64,000 nucleotides of DNA from Hymenoscyphus infarciens (GCA_001414345.1 LLCB01000081.1:62001-126000), one strand, 5' to 3'. Positions 24,783 through 39,536 are shown, counted from the stretch's first letter. Notes: generated from the sequence alone by a model not told the origin. Program-made: numbers and translations.

Positions 24783-24787
24783 CTTTG
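24783..24787. repeat. Target-site duplication, right copy
   Basis: CTTTG immediately after the LTR, identical to 17000-17004. Confidence 0.75.
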
Positions 24788-26593
24788 TTATCACTGTAAA
24801 CTTCTGTGATACTTCTTATTCTCCTGTTTATCTCGGATGCATTTAACCTTTAGAGTCTATTTAGCTAGCACTTTCTATTCCGAGTGTACCACCAAAATTG
24901 AATAGATATCTCTTCTATTTAACTTTGAATTGAATAGAGTCTTTAATTCCGAAAGACACTTGGCTTATATTCTCTATTCCGCGAATTCAAGAGTAAATAA
25001 AAAGTTAGCATTTATATTCCTAATAAATTATATGAAAGTTGGTCTATTCGAAATTTGTTCTGAAGGGTTCTTTTAAATAGAGGCCTCTATCAAATTCAGA
25101 GCTTCTTACATAACACTACTAATATGCTCCTCATACTACTTAACATAGTAAATGCAACTGTGACCCGGCGTATCATGTTAAATCGAAAGACTGCTCTGAC
25201 TAATTACTTCGACACGGTCGTTTTTTCGTTCTTCAAAGGGTCCTCGAATCTCGCCCCAAAGTTAGTCCAAAGTTGCGTACGCATATTGCCTTCAGAGGTA
25301 ATTTCAGTCCTTGTCCTCCTATATATATATGCTAGTAAGTCGTAGATCTTCTAAGGGCTCCATCGAGTGGCTTGCGCTCTCGGCTCGAGGCTCTTACTTA
25401 GTAGCATCCTTGCGACTAAGGATAATTTCGCTACAATTTCCATTTCACTATACAAACACTACTTGCCAGCAAAACATTACAACTAAAGGCCCGTGCTACC
25501 TCTATTCAGAGTGAATAGAAGGGCGATTAGAGGCTTGAATGAATAGACGAAAGTGCTAGCCAAACAGGTACTTATTATATTCCTATCAACTCTTTCAAAA
25601 GTCTCTATTCTTTTGTTTATATCGAGTATAGTAATATCCAGGGTGATATCTCTGGGAAAGATCTAAAGATATCTACAACTTTAGTATCTTAATAAAGTCC
25701 TCTAATACTTTCTATTCTCTAGACTCCTGTACTTTTTAAGTATAGTACTCTCGCGCGTAGCTTTTAGGTGATATGAAGCTATCTGCAATTTTAGTCCTCT
25801 GCAACTTTCTATTCTCTTGTTTATTTCAGTTCTAGTTGTTTCGCAAGTCTCTTCTAGATAGATATGAAGTTATTACTAACTTCTCTATTCTTATAAACTC
25901 ATTCAGAACTTTTTGTTCTCCCGTTTGTTTCGAGGACAGTAGTTTCATAAGTAGCTTTTACAACGTTAATATATGGGTAAGAAAATGTAGAAAACTGTAT
26001 TTTCCCGTTTATTTTAAGTACAGTATTCTCTCGAGCTTCATTTATATGAGAACAAAGCGCTATATAACTATTGTATACCAGTAAATTAGCTCGCAACTCT
26101 CTATCATTCTACTCAATTTGGAAAGCAGTATTCCTCGAACGTTTTCTAGATGAGTTTTGAAGTAAGTGACCTTGTACCTTGGATTTTATTCTTGAAACTT
26201 CTTGCTTTTGAAACAATCATTCCAGTACATTAAGGCAATTAATTCCAGAGTATGATTTTTCTAGAGTTGATCATTTCGAGCGGAATTTTCGAAGTTTAAA
26301 GGTGTCAGTAAATTCCATGATTTTGGTTTAATCTTCAAGGAACTCTTTTTCGGAAGTAGCTAGGTCGTCCGCTAGCCGCGGGTATCAGCATGCCGTCATC
26401 CGATTCGCTAGTCTCATTCGCGACTTCAGTCACGAAAACACGTCACCAAAAAAGCAGTCAAAAGATCGGCCATTTTTACAATCCTTTCATCAATTGATTT
26501 ATCTCAGTATCAAGCAAGGTCCAGCAAAAGCAATGCGAGCGCGCCGGCTCCAATATGTATGTACAATATCTCTCTTTCCATCATACAACACCC
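24788..26593. other. AT-rich, gene-free flank of the retrotransposon
   Basis: No coding frame above about 80 codons and no recognisable protein. Contains the degenerate tandem array listed next. Composition becomes normal near 26400, just before the 3' end of the acidic Myb-like gene. Confidence 0.5.
25600..26150. repeat. Degenerate ~100-bp tandem repeat, about six units
   Basis: A core close to TATTCTCTTGTTTATTTCGA followed by a variant of GTACAGTA.TCTCG recurs at about 25608, 25712, 25812, 25912, 26003 and 26105, a spacing of 90-105 bp. Units have diverged greatly, mostly C/T and G/A changes, in keeping with RIP. A lone unit lies on the other side of the retrotransposon near 16722. Confidence 0.6.
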
Positions 26594-28451
26594 CTAATTC
26601 TGTGCGGAGGTGACTAAGGAAAGGTTCTTAATCTTTCCAATCCGCTCATCGTACCCCGACAACGCTCTGCCATAACGATTCCAATAATTCTTGCAAGAGC
26701 CGGGCGATCTCTCGAAGCCCAATCCCCTCATCTGGGTTGACAATTTAGCGTACAACTTGGTGTCCTTGAGTCTGTCTTTTTCTTCCAATCCCCTGTTTTG
26801 CTCATCCACGCGAAGGTTTACGATTAGCCTGTGAAGCGCATTGTGTTCGGCCGGTGAGAACGCGCCTGCGCGTTGTGGCTTCACAGGAGGAAGAGCTGTG
26901 GATTTTCCTCCAGTTGCTGGATAGCCGTCGTCGTCTTCATCCTCTTCATCCTCTTCCGAATCGTCATCGTTGTCAGACAGAAGTAGGGTCTTTCCTCTAA
27001 TGGCTCCAAAGTCATCGTCTTCCTCGTCTTCTGAATCGTCGTCGTTGTCAGATGGTGGAAGTAGGGTTTTTCCTCCAGTGGCTCCAAAGTCATCATTATC
27101 ATTATATTCGTCCTCATCACCTGAATCCTCATCACCTGAATCCTCATCCTCATCCACCGAGTATTCATCTTCATCCTCTGAATCCATGTTTTCGGAGTAG
27201 TTGACGGTGTCATCTGAGTCTTCATCTTCGAAGTATTTGAGATCGCGTGGTGGAGTGTGTGGAGACGTGCGATTTGTGCCAAAACCCCCTGTTTCATGTG
27301 TCTTAACGCGCTTGTTAGGGCTTGAGAATGGTGGTGTATCGTCTTCTGCCTTTCGTTTGTTTCCTTGCGGAGTGGAGGGAGTGGGAGGCGTGGAAGGAAT
27401 CTTTCCAGCGTCGGGGAACATTTGGAGTATGAGTCCCGGGCTCTTGCCTCTCGCAATCTCTGGTTTCTTCGTAGCCGTTGAGGTATCGGACGGCTGGAGT
27501 TTGACATTTCGTTGCTTCGCAGTGTGGTTTTTCGCTTTTTCTTGGAGTTCATCGAGTTGTTTGATAGCAAGGTTAAGATTTTGTCGCTGGCGCCTATCCT
27601 GTCTGAGCTCACTGACGATCAACTCCATGCTAGCGATCTGCCCGTTGAGGTCTTCTCCCTTGTCATCAGGTGAGTATTCAGTGGACTGGCTTTCGTCAAC
27701 GTCGTGAATATCTCCACCCTCGTTCTCCTCGTACTCGTCTGGAGTGACACCCGCCTCGGGTTCTTGGTACGGTTCCAGCTCATCTTCATATTCCGCGTTC
27801 TCCTCGAAGGTGGCTTGGGGTTGGGCTTGAGATTCAAAACTGCTTTCTTCCTCCTCGATTTCTTCGTCGGAGGAGATCTCGAGGATTTCGTCTTCGCTGT
27901 GTTCATCTGCCGCTACGGGTGGAGGTGGCACTCTGGTATTTGGTTAGCAATTGCACTTTCACAGTCTTTCAGTCCTTGGCAAATGTGCATACTCTGGTTC
28001 CACTAGGGAAGCCCCGCGTGAGTCAATTCTGCCTTCCTCACCGCTCTCCTCGTCACCCGAGACAGGTGGAGTGGGTGCTTGAAAAACCAAAGCAGGATTG
28101 ATTGTTATTGGAAGTCCGGCTTGTTTGGATTGAGCTCTATCGATGCACCTGAAAATTCAATTAGCGATTGTTCTCTTTGCTTTCAACGTTTTTGGCATAC
28201 CAAGCGAGATCTAGAAAGTCTTTGGTGAGGCCTCCATGAAGAATGAGGTAGTCAAGCACGAGAGTTCCGATGTAAATTTCTGGGCCGTTCTGGCTCTTGA
28301 CATGGACTGTTGCAGTCGTGGGGTGTACACCGTAAGGGCTGATGCTCTCTGTGATGATTTTGATATCCAGGAACGACTCTTCTTCGTTAAGCTGGAAGAG
28401 TGTGGGAAAGAACTCCGAGGGGCGACCCCAATAAAGCACTTCGATGTTCAT
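26594..28451 (-). CDS. Acidic nuclear protein with SIM-like motif and Myb/trihelix-like domain, 3 exons
   Basis: Exons: 28451-28201, 28148-27993, 27932-26594. Introns are 52 and 59 nt with GTATGC donors, a CTAAT branch and CAG acceptors; phases agree. The N-terminal part (MNIEVLYWGRPSEFF...) is unknown. Early in exon 3, DEILEISSDEEIEEE has the shape of a SUMO-interaction motif followed by acidic residues. A helix (about 50 residues, IVSELRQDRRQRQNLNLAIK) follows, then disordered Pro/Ser/Thr segments and a KRKAEDDTPP nuclear-signal-like stretch. A long Asp/Glu region holds near-repeats of DDFGATGGKTLLPPSDNDDD. The C-terminus (AFSPAEHNALHRLIVNLRVD ... SCKNYWNRYGRAL) resembles a Myb/SANT-trihelix fold. 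Chromatin or transcription work is inferred. The frame stays open to 28502, so the start could lie further upstream. Confidence 0.65.
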
Positions 28452-31400
28452 TTCGACCTCTTTATTGACTGATAGATCCTCCAGGGATTCTGACAAGCAC
28501 AAAGGAAAAGAACAAGTTCAATCTGAGAGAAGTGAAGAGCGCTTTGGTCGGAGAAAGGGGAGCGCGGCACGTGGCAGGGTATATCGAAGCAGTACGAAAG
28601 ACCTAAAGCCAAAAGAAGAGTTAGCAAATGAGCATTGTTATTGTCCAAGTCAGAAAAATCGAAAGAAGTATCGTTCAAGGTTCCAGAATTGCAAATCTGT
28701 ATCCACCTCTTCCCAGTATGAAGAATGGAAGAAGTTGTGAGGACAACCAGCATGACAATAGACAGGAAAAATACCAGCTGAGAGCTTTCCGCTCCTTGCA
28801 AGAATCCATTGCAAAGTGTGCTTTCGTTGCATCCTCCCCGGTTTTTGGAGTTGTGTTGAGTTTGCGCTTCGAGAACATGGGAAAGCCGAGAACGAAGTCC
28901 AAGAGCTGATGACTGGCAAGATGGAAATGCTGGTATCACAAGTAATCATACCCTCCAAGTTGGAGTTCAGGCAGATGCTGTGTTGTTGTGGATGTGGATG
29001 TCGCATTGTGGTTCAACCTCCGCACCATATCCCGAACCTCTGTAGGGAAGGAGCGGTCAACGACCAGCTGGAGACTGGTGATCCCATGAATTCTGTGGAA
29101 GATGCATCTTTTGATGATGCGCATTCCAAGATATGATGGGTATGGGTCCTTGGAGAGGTGTCGTGGCTGTGTGGTTGAAATGGGATGCAGATGTAGTTGT
29201 GTTGTCGGAAGAAGAGTGGTCTTTTATAGAGCTTCTACAACGGCGAGAAAGCATACTTCCTTTTTCCGAAAGTGGGTTTATCCTAGGTATACCGGCAGCC
29301 GCGACCGGAGACCATTGTCTCATTGTGTTTGGCGAAATGATGCTCGAGTCGGAAGAAACCTTTGGTCCACTGGAAGACTCGAGAAAGCGGGGTGGGGGGG
29401 AAGGTTGGCGCTCTTTGAAGGGTGGAAGGCATATGCTGGGTTCTCTTATGTTTCTCGTGTGATTTGGGAAGAGTAGTGGTTGAACTGTCGGTAGCTGCTT
29501 TTTTGGGCTTCTGGGAAACCATTTTCTGGAATTTGGAGGAAAAGAGACGCTCGAGGAGCGGAAGTAGTTGTTGGTACCGGCAGTCGCTGATATTTGCTTG
29601 ATTGGGGCGGGAGAGTCTTGGGGAATGGTTGCGGGAAGTCGTTCGGAATTCGCTTTATCTGAACCAAAGGAGAAAAAACTTGCGCTTACCTAAATGCCAC
29701 TGCTAAAAGAAAATTAGCTCTGCGTTCCAAAAGGGGACCTTTGCGATGTTGGCTGGGGTGCTGAGGATACTAATTGATTGCAAAAAGATGGGAAAAGCCC
29801 TTCTACTCTCTTACCACGAAGGCGTGAGGCTTCGAATGGACCAAGTGGGACAAAGGGGCAAGAATACAAGGAAATAGGTCGCTTACCTGCTATCAAGGGT
29901 CCTTGGGCTGGAAGAGCTAAAAGGAGAAATCAGCAAGAGGAATTGATTGATGTTTCGCGAATGGAGGCTGGAATGAGCGTCGAGGAGTCGCTGAGAAGCG
30001 CGGGGAGAGCAACAAGCGACCAGAAACTGTAGGATGACAAGACACCTTGCAGGCCAAGGAATTGACCCTCAATTGCCTAAGCTTGCCAAAGCCACTCTGC
30101 CTACAAGCGAATTTGGAGCGTCCTGTGGGTTTTGCTTGGAGGGAGGGATGAATGAAAGGAGGAAAACATACAATCAAAGGTAGTCCTTTATCAAAAGAGT
30201 TGAATGATTGTTCAAGATGGTTGCTCAAACGTAGGGTGTCAAAGTTCACAAAAATGTTCAAGAGAAGTTTCTTGAAAAAAGTTGTCAAGAGGAAAAAAAC
30301 TCGCAGAGAAGATTGATTGGTATGATGGGTTAAGGTTTTATCTACCGTGCAACAATGGGAGGGAAAAATTCTATTGAGTACTGGTAGAGATGTTCTGGGG
30401 TTGGGAAAGCTATTGTTGGGTCATGCGATTGTACCTGGTAGCTTTGAAAAGGGTTACCGACGAATCAACCTGACCAATGGGAAGCCACGAAGCCACACCA
30501 CAATATGAGCGAATTTCTCGCTTCCATTGACCACCATCAATTATTTTTCGCTTGAGCTCCATGAAAAGCGACAGTCGCACTTGTGCGAATAGAACAATAG
30601 TCAGAAACTAATCTTATGATCTAAGGGGTGTGGTGAAATGAACCCACCAGAACTCAATGTGGTTTGCACCAACCTCAATGGCCTAAACCCCACATTTTAA
30701 AGGTGAGAAGAAGGGTTTGTTTTTGGAATTTTCCCCACAGTCGCGCGCACATCGTGACATATCGCTCTTGAGTTCTCCATTCATGATCTATTAATGGTGT
30801 ATGTACTTGGCGTTGCTTGGGTTTTCTCCGCGTAAGGTCTTCCTTGGATTTCAAACCAGCTTTCTTCACCTCCTCTTGCGAGATAGACGCGTATGATAGC
30901 TCCCATGGAAGTAACTTGCCTTACCTTGCCAGCAACATCTGCGCCCCCTTCGAAATGGCGGCCAATCCCGAAAGTTAAGCTGACCGCATATACGTACGAA
31001 GCGGTAGCTCTCAGCACATCAAATTCTTACCCCATTACTCCTCCGTTCAATCCTCAATTTCACCAACCCTGCGATGACACAAAGTGTAAAAGATCCAGGC
31101 TTGTTCCCGAGTACGCTCTTCCATCAATTACTTTGAAACCGTTTCGCACTATGCGACGCATTGTGCGAGACTATTTAGGAGAATCACGAAAGAAAGTTTC
31201 TGATTTTTCCAACCCTTTTTAGACAATAGGTTTAATTTTCCAAATTCATTCGCACGATATGCCGAAAAGATATGTGCACCCGGAGCCGAAGACAATGCCC
31301 GCATTAGGTATTGAGCCATCATTGTCCCCCTCAACGATGCCATTTTTGGGCGTGGGGGCCACAATAGGAACCCAAGCCGCCTTTCAAAAAGCCACAAAAT

Positions 31401-32467
31401 TGGACAATTGCTCGTCCAGGTTTGAAGACACAGATTTTGAGCTCAACCCGACCTCGGAAGCCACAAATAGATGGTTCAGAAGCGGAAGAATCTTTCGCTT
31501 GAAAGTGAGCAAGTGATTTTATTTTTTCTCAATTGCCAACCCCACTGCTTTCGTATACTCGACCTTGCTTTTTTTTGCTGCTACGTAGACAGCACTTTGG
31601 TGATGAAGAAATCCTACAGCTTACCAGACGATTTTATGCGCAACTTGAGAATAACAAATTGCTTCATGTTCCAGTGTGAGCTCTTTGCTGCTGATTCCGT
31701 CCGGGCATACCCAGGGAATCGAGTTAGCTTATGTCAGGAGCTTCTCAATGCTTTTAAATCTGGATTCACTCGTGCAACAGCCCATCGTAGGCCCCAGGTT
31801 ACTGGTTTTTACGACGGTTCGATGCCAAGGCAAGTTTTTTGAATGTGGACTTTTCGGGTTCATGGCATGCGGAAGCCCTTGCTCTGGTTGAAGCAAAATA
31901 GCATCAACTGGGGTATACATAGATTACAATGGTTTATTATAGCTTTTGAGAAGCGGTGACGGGATCTTGGAAATGGGTGACCTCTCTCCCGGGTCAAAAT
32001 TTATCAGTTGGCTTAACCTCCATCCGTTGACTCAATAATAAACCAACTGCTACGTGACAAGCAATTTGTCGAATGCGACGACAACGCCTCTGCAGCATCG
32101 GGAAGACGATCATCTGGAGCATTGTCTTTCAGGTTGCTGGTCGTGGCGGGTTCGTTATCATGTCCTGAAGACTCGAGCGCACGGGAGATTTACTGATGAA
32201 CTCGGAATCAATGGAACAGCCCCCAAAAGTTCCCACAATAGTATCTCCTTAGCCAACTCAAACTTCCACATACCTTAGGGAGGAGGTTACTGCGTAGGGT
32301 TTTTCGGCTCTGCCTAAGTGTACGCCAATGGCAGCGTGTTGTGATTCTCTGTCATCCTTTTCCGTGTTCTTCTACATTCTCCACATTCCCAGAAGACAAC
32401 CTTACCTAGTCTCCAATCCCCGACAAAGACCCAAGCTAGCTCTGGGAAAAGCGGGACCTTGAACAGG
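28452..32467. other. Unassigned region upstream of the acidic Myb-like gene
   Basis: Overlapping frames on both strands, none recognised. On the minus strand a TATA-like CTATAAAAG (29221-29229) lies about 100 bp before an ATG at 29124. That ATG opens a 62-codon frame (MRIIKRCIFHRIHGITSLQL...) ending beside a GTATGA donor-like site near 28950. It could be a separate small gene or an upstream exon of the acidic gene, though the simplest splice to the next exon does not keep frame. A minus frame at 29283-29522 (79 codons from ATG, Lys/Ser/Thr-rich) is a further candidate. A weak hairpin copy lies at 31165-31222. Confidence 0.35.
29221..29229 (-). promoter_or_regulatory. TATA-like box (minus strand)
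   Basis: CTATAAAAG on the minus strand, followed by a C/A-rich leader and an ATG about 97 bp downstream at 29124. The arrangement suits a fungal core promoter, but the gene it would serve is not established. Confidence 0.3.
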
Positions 32468-32781
32468 ATGAACAAATCACAACAAGGCCTATCCTTAAGC
32501 GACCAGAGCCTCTATAACCACTAGTAAGTCAATCTCTTGCAACATTCAATACCCGGTGGTCGGGTGGTCTCGTGGCAATTCAATTGTTCTTGCTAACATA
32601 TCACAGAACCTTTCAGCGTGGGACCCTCCCAAAAAAAAAGAAAAAATCAAAAAAAAAAAAAGACAACGCCGGCCCAAACACCGCTACAGATGCACATGTA
32701 GTAGGCTTGGTCAACGGCACCATTGGAAGAAAAGAACGACACAGGTTACAGGAAGACGAGAGATATAAAATGCTTGAATAA
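32468..32781 (+). pseudogene. Small Lys-rich two-exon gene or its remnant
   Basis: ATG at 32468 opens MNKSQQGLSLSDQSLYNH. A clean GTAAGT donor follows at 32523, and a TGCTAAC branch with CACAG acceptor ends near 32606. The next frame contains two lysine runs encoded by A-tracts, then DNAGPNTATDAHVVGLVNG and GRKERHRLQEDERYKMLE, ending at TAA 32779-32781. The second part looks coding. Joining the exons at the best sites creates TAA at the junction (TA+A), so either a C-to-T change broke it or the real splice differs. The long A-tracts also make slippage likely. Function unknown. Confidence 0.3.
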
Positions 32782-35636
32782 GGCTGATGCCCTTTCAACG
32801 CCGCAAGGGAGTCAATAGATGGACTCAGGGTAACCCAAGGAGGCGTAAGTACAATCCCTCTCTTATCCTAAACCACCACCCGACCACCATATTTTTTTTT
32901 GATTTTGCATATTTAATATAGATAGACTTCCATGTTACAAATTAGACTGTCAAATGACTGTTGGACCGTCGGACCCGCTTGAAGGCATATTGTAGTTGTA
33001 CTGAACGCGGAGATCTCAAATAATATTAGGCATGCTTAAGGATGCTTTTTGTTGTTATAGTCCAAAATCATTTACATGCTATTACATCAACCCAGCTTCC
33101 TCCCACGTACCAGTAGATGCACTGTTCTACCCTCAGCGTGTTGTCTCGCATAATACCAACTTATGGCAACAAATCAAGTACTGTAATAACTATCCGCCAT
33201 GGCTGCACACTTACGCGCACAATAGTGACAGCATCATCGCTGGTGAGACTTTGTCTATATGCTCTGGCTTAGGCCCCAATACCAGATTCGACTCCTCCTC
33301 AGCGGTGGCTTGAATCAATTGTTTACCTACAGTGAACCCTCCGTTGGCGACGGCGTAATAGTCAAGGTGCGGGAGAATGGCAAAATAGTTTACGATCGTG
33401 ACACAATGACTTCGAGTGACTTCGAGGCATTGATTACACTCTACGATAGAGTATATACGGCAAGAAATCAGTATTTGTTAGAGAGATAGGAAAGTTATAG
33501 ATGATCTAGCTGCGGACAAAGGGTCGTGGCTTACCTTAAGGTTCTCCGTCCTCGGTATGATAGGTCTCAAGGTAAGAAGGAATAACTATAAGCTCAAAAC
33601 CGAGGAACGAGAATTAGGATATGCCAGGGAAGGAACAACCTCGTTCAAAGAGAACCGTTGTTGCTTGAACGGTTAATGTACCTATATTGTGTTTAAATAT
33701 TGAAATATTACGCTCTATGGGCTGCTTCTCCCCCTTCTTGCCTATTATAACATCAACGAAGAAATTCTACCTACCTAGCCGTAAGCCCGCGCAACAGTTC
33801 CTCGCAAGGAAGAGACAGCCACCCCTCAACTCCTCAACCCGAAATATGTAGTACCGGTACCTATTGCCTGCGAAAGAATAACATTGTGGATCCGACGCCC
33901 CCCGCCGACTCTTTTCAAAAGTTCCTTCCGTTCATAAACACAACACCAGCGAAGCAACTCTTGCCGTAAGGAAGAAGCGACTACAACTAACTTACCAACC
34001 TAAAAAATCTAAACCTCTTGCGTTCCCCTAGCTTCCTTTTCCTTTTCCTCTTTAACATCACAACATTTTTTCCCCATTATCGACAACCCATCTCCATCAC
34101 TGGCAACCCAGGCCAACCCCTCCGCCGCTAAGGACTTTGAACATGCTTCCACGTGGCGCTTGGTGGTTGTGGTTCGTTTGGGGATGGAGATTTCGTTTTG
34201 GAATTTACTCTTCTTCAAAGTTTTCTTTTTTGGGACGGAGTATAGGGAACGGTTCAAAGGATCGAGAAAGGTATGTTACTCCTGCAATGCTATCTTTAGC
34301 ATTTATTAACATTCTAGTAGATGCGTACCGGGTTTTTAATATTCGAGAGTTCGGGCAAGGTGGTTGGTTGCCATTAGCTAAAAATGGCTCGAGTACACCC
34401 AGAATGGTGGTAAGAGAAACAGGCTTTCTTCCGAGTACCTTTAAGTGGAAATATCAGTTGCGAAGGTTTAGAAGAATTAGAAAGTCGAACCTTTAATTAT
34501 CCAAACCTTTTCGGACGGACAACATTTGTTATTGCTCTATAACATCTAGGGCCATGGGGAGGGGGTAATCTCGGAACAACATAGGACATCCGTCAACAGA
34601 CTTCCCCCCGACCAAAGGAAAGCATGAATGGGTCTGGTGTGGTGAATCGCCATCTAGTTTCATTAAATTGAGATGTTACGGGTACGTTTTACTAACAACG
34701 ATTATGAGAACCGTTCAAACGTTAAGTTGTGAGGTTCGACTGACTCTAAAGTGCCTGGTGATAGACAAGTGCAGAGGCAGGCTACTAAGACAAGTTTCTC
34801 CAAATACATCTTTCAAATATGCCTATGAATATAGACCGTAAGAAAAAGAATTGCGACTAAAATAGCAGACCATCTAGGTCCCGAGAAGTCGTAACCTGCG
34901 GAAGAATATCTTCCCACAGACTGAACACTACCATATTGGCAGAGCACCATCGGCATGGCCTTTACTGATCTGCTCCAGCTGCAATTTCTTTACGGCATCT
35001 GCAGCTTGAGAGCATCAATGAAATTGTATCTCACACGAGTTGTATCTATCCGGCATAGCTTCAATATCCATCTCACACTTCATAAGTGGTGGTGTATGTA
35101 ACCTCAGCTGATTCCCGATTTTTCAGAGAAGTCGAAATGACCTCTTAAATACGGGCGCCCAGCAACGGGTAAGTGTCCTCTTCGCACAGCGCGAAAACAG
35201 CAGTCCTTGCGGGAAAAACAGAAGCTGTCGTTAAGTAATTTTAGATACTGGCGTGGTTGAAAAGAAGAGAGCGAGTCTCGTGAAAATTTGGGCGTTTTTA
35301 ACTCCCTCGTTCGCTAGCGTCGTAGCCTCAAATATCGGGCATCACCGCTCAAGGTATCTCCACGTGATTCACGCTAAAGCGAGGCATGGCCGAGTTGAAC
35401 AGAACACCTTTCTCCCAGGGCTAGAGGCATAACTCTTCGTATCGAACAGTTTGCGCCAATCTTTGGATTCTTTAAAATAGCTCTTCCCCGCTGAACCCCT
35501 CCAACCTCCTGCGACTCGCAAATAACCTCCTTGGGTGTATCCCTTCCAGGAAGAGTCCACGGAGCTACCTAGCTCGCCAGATACCCACCTCCAAGTTCTA
35601 GATACAACTCCCCAGCCTTGCCCGGCACTCTACATC
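32782..35636. other. Intergenic region before SEC23
   Basis: No gene recognised. Frames at 33032-33313 and 33259-33489 overlap and resemble no family. A minus frame at 34009-34257 (82 codons, Lys/Glu-rich) is possible but unsupported. A hairpin repeat lies at 34448-34512. The last few hundred bases must hold the SEC23 promoter and leader. Confidence 0.4.
34448..34512. repeat. Short dispersed hairpin, copy 3
   Basis: The left arm GAAGGTTTAGAAGAATTAG and right arm TTAATTATCCAAACCTTTTC are inverted copies of one another and match the copies at 8697 and 11976. Confidence 0.55.
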
Positions 35637-38331
<2,695 letters not shown>

Positions 38332-38755
38332 GGGGGCAATCTTGATAACGACATGAAAAGAACCAATTTCTGCTGGCGTGAAATACAAGGATGCCATCGG
38401 TCTAAGTGATACGGATGCTTACATGGCTTTTACGAATCTTGTGGCGGGTAGTAATAGCGGATATCCATCTCGTCTAGGCGTGTAAAAAGTACGGGCTCCG
38501 TGTCCCAGACGAAAGTAGAAATTTAGAATCAATTCACGAAAATGAACTGTGAAAGTGTCCTGTGCCTCACTTTCATATGCTACACCTCAACTTCCAAATC
38601 CTTAGAGCTTATCGCTGACACGTGACCTTTACCGATAAGCGAAAGGTGGCACGTGCGCCCACAGAGCGACTTTGGAGACTGGATTTTGATGGCAAGTTAA
38701 AAAAAATTGGCAAGTTCCAGGCCAAACAACACCAAAACTTCAACAACCAGCAATC

Positions 38756-39536
38756 ATGCGTGAGTATTGCTCGGTGCACCCAGATCTGTCGATTCCAGGC
38801 TGACAATGATTTTACAGCTCCAAAGATAGACCCCACAGAGATCAAGGTGATGTACGTCGCTCCCCCGCGCGCCCGCAGCTCGACCTGCGAACTTCGAATC
38901 TTCCCCTCCGCCCACGCAGGATATAACGTAGGCGCACAATATAAATTGCTGATCAATTGTTTGCAGCCACCTTCGGGCCACCGGTGGTGAAGTTGGTGCT
39001 TCCTCGGCTTTGGCTCCTAAGATTGGTCCTCTCGGTCTCTCCCCAAAGAAGGTCGGAGAAGATATTGCAAAGGCAACTGGTGACTGGGTGGGTTGATACA
39101 TGCCCGATTTTCTCGCATTGGAATTGGGATTCTGACTATGGATTGCAGAAAGGTCTCCGTGTCACAGTAAAGCTCACCATCCAAAACCGTCAAGCCGCTG
39201 TTTCCGTCGTTCCTTCCGCCTCGTCGCTCGTCATCAAAGCCCTCAAGGAGCCACCCCGCGACCGAAAGAAGGAGAAGAATATTAAGCACACCAAATCCGT
39301 TCCTTTGGACGAGATCATCGAGATTGCCCGAACAATGAGATTCAAGTCGCTGTCAAAGGAGCTTAAGGGTACGGTCAAGGAGATTTTGGGCACTGCCTTC
39401 AGTGTTGGATGCCAGGTTGATGGAAGAAGTCCCAAGGACATCAGTGATGATATCGAGAGCGGAGAGATTGAGAGTAGGGCTCCCCACGACTCCGCATGGA
39501 TAAATGCTGACACCCTTTCCAGTTCCAGACGAGTAA
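38756..39536 (+). CDS. RPL12: 60S ribosomal protein L12 (uL11), 5 exons
   Basis: Exons 38756-38759, 38818-38851, 38967-39087, 39149-39473 and 39523-39536 give 165 residues, the exact family length. The protein forms the base of the ribosomal stalk with P0 and binds the GTPase-centre rRNA. Diagnostic stretches are [46 protein letters not shown] and a final EIEIPDE. The first exon is only ATG plus one base, and intron 2 begins at GTACGT inside the Val-Ile codons; using the next GT would break the protein. A 115-nt GC-rich intron 2 and a four-base first exon are typical of highly expressed fungal ribosomal genes. It starts 424 bp after SEC23, in the same direction. Confidence 0.96.

Noticed and set aside
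26881..27707. Long frames in other phases over the acidic gene (Met/Thr/Lys-rich minus frame, Ser-rich plus frames)
   Set aside because: Their composition follows directly from the GAT/GAA-rich coding sequence of the Asp/Glu region; they are shadows.
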